64,000 nucleotides of DNA, taken from JARLGU01 sp036504535. GTDB taxonomy: Bacteria; Armatimonadota; Armatimonadia; Armatimonadales; Capsulimonadaceae. The stretch's first letter is position 1, and each line of letters starts with the position of its first letter. The translations under genes were made by a program, and so were the position numbers. Below the pieces are notes generated by a model. That model was not told where the DNA came from. It saw only the letters and a list, made by a program, of their open reading frames with translations, and made no database searches. The stretch covers positions 62,001 to 126,000 of the forward strand of contig DASXUY010000021.1 in assembly GCA_036504535.1 (NCBI GenBank), given 5' to 3'. Below are positions 62,871-64,000 of the stretch, piece after piece.

Positions 62871-64000
62871 CATTCATCACCAGAGCCTGACCAAAACCGG
62901 CGAAGAGCTTTGCGGCGACCGGGTCAAAATCCTCAAAACGCCCGAGAAAACAATCCTCGTCCTCTCCGATGGCCTCGGTAGCGGAGTCAAGGCCAACATC
63001 CTCGCGACTCTCACGAGCACAATCATCGTCACGATGACAAAGGCCGATGTCGCGCTCGAAGACGTGATGCGAACCGTAATCGCCACACTCCCCACATGCA
63101 AGGTCCGTAAGCTGGCCTATGCGACTTTTACGATTCTCGAAATCCATAAGGTTACTAACAAATTCCGCATTGTCAACTTCGACAACCCTCGTAGCCTCTT
63201 TTTCAAAAATGGAGTTCGCGAGGAGCTTGATGTCGTCGAAAGCAATATTCTGGATCACAAGATAGCCATCTCACACGGTCAGCTAGAACGAGGCGATTTC
63301 CTGGCCATCTTCAGCGACGGTGTGCTGTACGCCGGCCTGGGCGATCTTATGGACTTTGGGTGGGGGCGCGAGGAGATTGCTAATTACGTCGAAACCCACC
63401 TCATCCGCAACAATCGCGCGGCAGAGAACATCGCCAACGATGTAATCGGGAAGACTCGCGAACTGTACCACGGTGTCAATGGGGACGATGCCACATTCCT
63501 CGGCGTTTACGCGCGGGAAAAGAACGCGCTTGCCGTCTTTACTGGCCCCCCGCTCAATCCGGCCGAAGATGCTGCACGCTCGGCATGGATAACAGACTTT
63601 GCAGGACGGCGAATCGTCTGCGGCGGAACAACTGGCAACATAGTCGGCTCGTATCTCGGCTGCGAAGTCGAAACCGATATGGCATCAATGCGCGCTGATC
63701 TGCCCCCTATCGGTCACCTTCCTGGTATCGATCTCGTCACGGAAGGGATATTCACCATGGCGAAGGCGTCCGAAATGTTGAAAACCTCGGACGGGAAGAT
63801 CGAGAACCTGGTGAACGACGGAACGGGCGCATCGCTTCTGGCCCGCGAACTCGCTCGAGCGGACTCCATTCGCCTCGTAGTCGGACAGAGCATCAACGAG
63901 TGGTATCAAAACCCGCTGCTGCCGAAATCGATCTCAATCCGCCGACAGCTTGTCGACGAATTGGTTGCCATCCTTGCCTCGCAGGGCAAGGATGTGTCCG
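62854..64000 (+). CDS. SpoIIE-family PP2C phosphatase, partial (runs off right edge)
   Basis: 382 codons visible, no stop before the window edge. A GTG start at 62854 with GGGGGA about eight bases before it reads VDCFLDIHHQSLTKTGEELCGDR. Phosphatase metal motifs are GDRVKI, VLSDGLGSGVKANI (about 37), LAIFSDGVLYAGLGD and GDDATFLGV. SDGLGSG-x-KAN is characteristic of the SpoIIE phosphatases encoded beside [FeFe] hydrogenases. A Ser/Thr phosphatase controlling hydrogenase expression or activity is the usual proposal. After about residue 235 a further domain begins (GGTTGNIVGSYLGCEVE) that continues past the edge. Confidence 0.8.
   Translation, partial: MDCFLDIHHQSLTKTGEELCGDRVKILKTPEKTILVLSDGLGSGVKANILATLTSTIIVTMTKADVALEDVMRTVIATLPTCKVRKLAYATFTILEIHKVTNKFRIVNFDNPRSLFFKNGVREELDVVESNILDHKIAISHGQLERGDFLAIFSDGVLYAGLGDLMDFGWGREEIANYVETHLIRNNRAAENIANDVIGKTRELYHGVNGDDATFLGVYAREKNALAVFTGPPLNPAEDAARSAWITDFAGRRIVCGGTTGNIVGSYLGCEVETDMASMRADLPPIGHLPGIDLVTEGIFTMAKASEMLKTSDGKIENLVNDGTGASLLARELARADSIRLVVGQSINEWYQNPLLPKSISIRRQLVDELVAILASQGKDVS

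Overview
The window looks like a bacterial chromosome segment made of two unlike halves. The right half (about 33.3-64 kb) is GC-richer housekeeping and carbohydrate-metabolism sequence. It holds a DUF1559 prepilin-like protein with an H-X9-DG motif, secreted glycosidases, a discoidin-like protein and a thioredoxin-fold ferredoxin/PAS/SpoIIE module. That combination suggests Armatimonadota, or a similar lineage rich in DUF1559 proteins; this is an inference, since no rRNA is present. The left half (1-33.2 kb) is an accessory island of lower and uneven GC. It ends in a tyrosine recombinase and the 5' half of a tRNA-Thr gene broken at the anticodon loop, which is what an island integrated in a tRNA gene would leave.

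Island layout. (i) 1-6.2 kb, minus strand: a DISARM-like operon with a two-module GHKL ATPase, the DrmA helicase, and the first 19 codons of a DrmB-like (DUF1998) gene cut by the window edge. (ii) 6.6-11.4 kb, plus: a TerY-P type triad (vWA protein, PP2C phosphatase, Ser/Thr kinase) preceded by a four-helix membrane protein and a vWA-like lipoprotein. (iii) 11.7-27.4 kb plus 29.1-29.7 kb, all plus strand: a cluster I do not recognise as any named system. It has a complete Liv-type ABC uptake transporter with its two ATPases fused in one chain, an O-methyltransferase, a helical protein, a methyltransferase-histidine kinase fusion, three consecutive proteins sharing a pseudo-receiver-like N-terminal region (one with a HEPN-like RNxxxH motif), and a large regulator built as H-box/REC/wHTH/REC/wHTH. 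A second O-methyltransferase follows, split off by an IS256-family element whose 8-bp target duplication is perfect. This cluster is the best candidate for an undescribed system. (iv) 29.7-33.2 kb: debris, including small ORFs, a frameshifted IS200/IS605 tnpA, hairpin repeats, the integrase and the tRNA remnant.

Right half. A HEAT-repeat protein; an AraC regulator divergent from a GH36 alpha-galactosidase; a GH39/51-like secreted glycosidase; a DUF1559 prepilin-like gene with a small partner; and a LacI regulator with an operator upstream. A decayed fragment matching the C-terminus of the GH36 enzyme lies beside lacI. Then come a membrane protein, an alpha/beta hydrolase, gnd with tandem terminators, a PRC-barrel protein, a URO-D family protein divergent from a second AraC regulator, a PAS-GGDEF-EAL protein, a zinc-binding DUF1963-like protein, a beta-hydroxyacid dehydrogenase, a discoidin-like secreted protein, glnE, tRNA-Gln(TTG), glmU, prs and a Tat-exported metallophosphoesterase. 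The right edge has a ferredoxin-PAS-SpoIIE operon of the kind found beside [FeFe] hydrogenases. A sigma70 promoter overlapped by a LexA-like palindrome at 44.73 kb has no evident ORF downstream. A dispersed repeat of about 43 bp occurs at 40.3 and 47.0 kb, with a shorter match at 55.1 kb.
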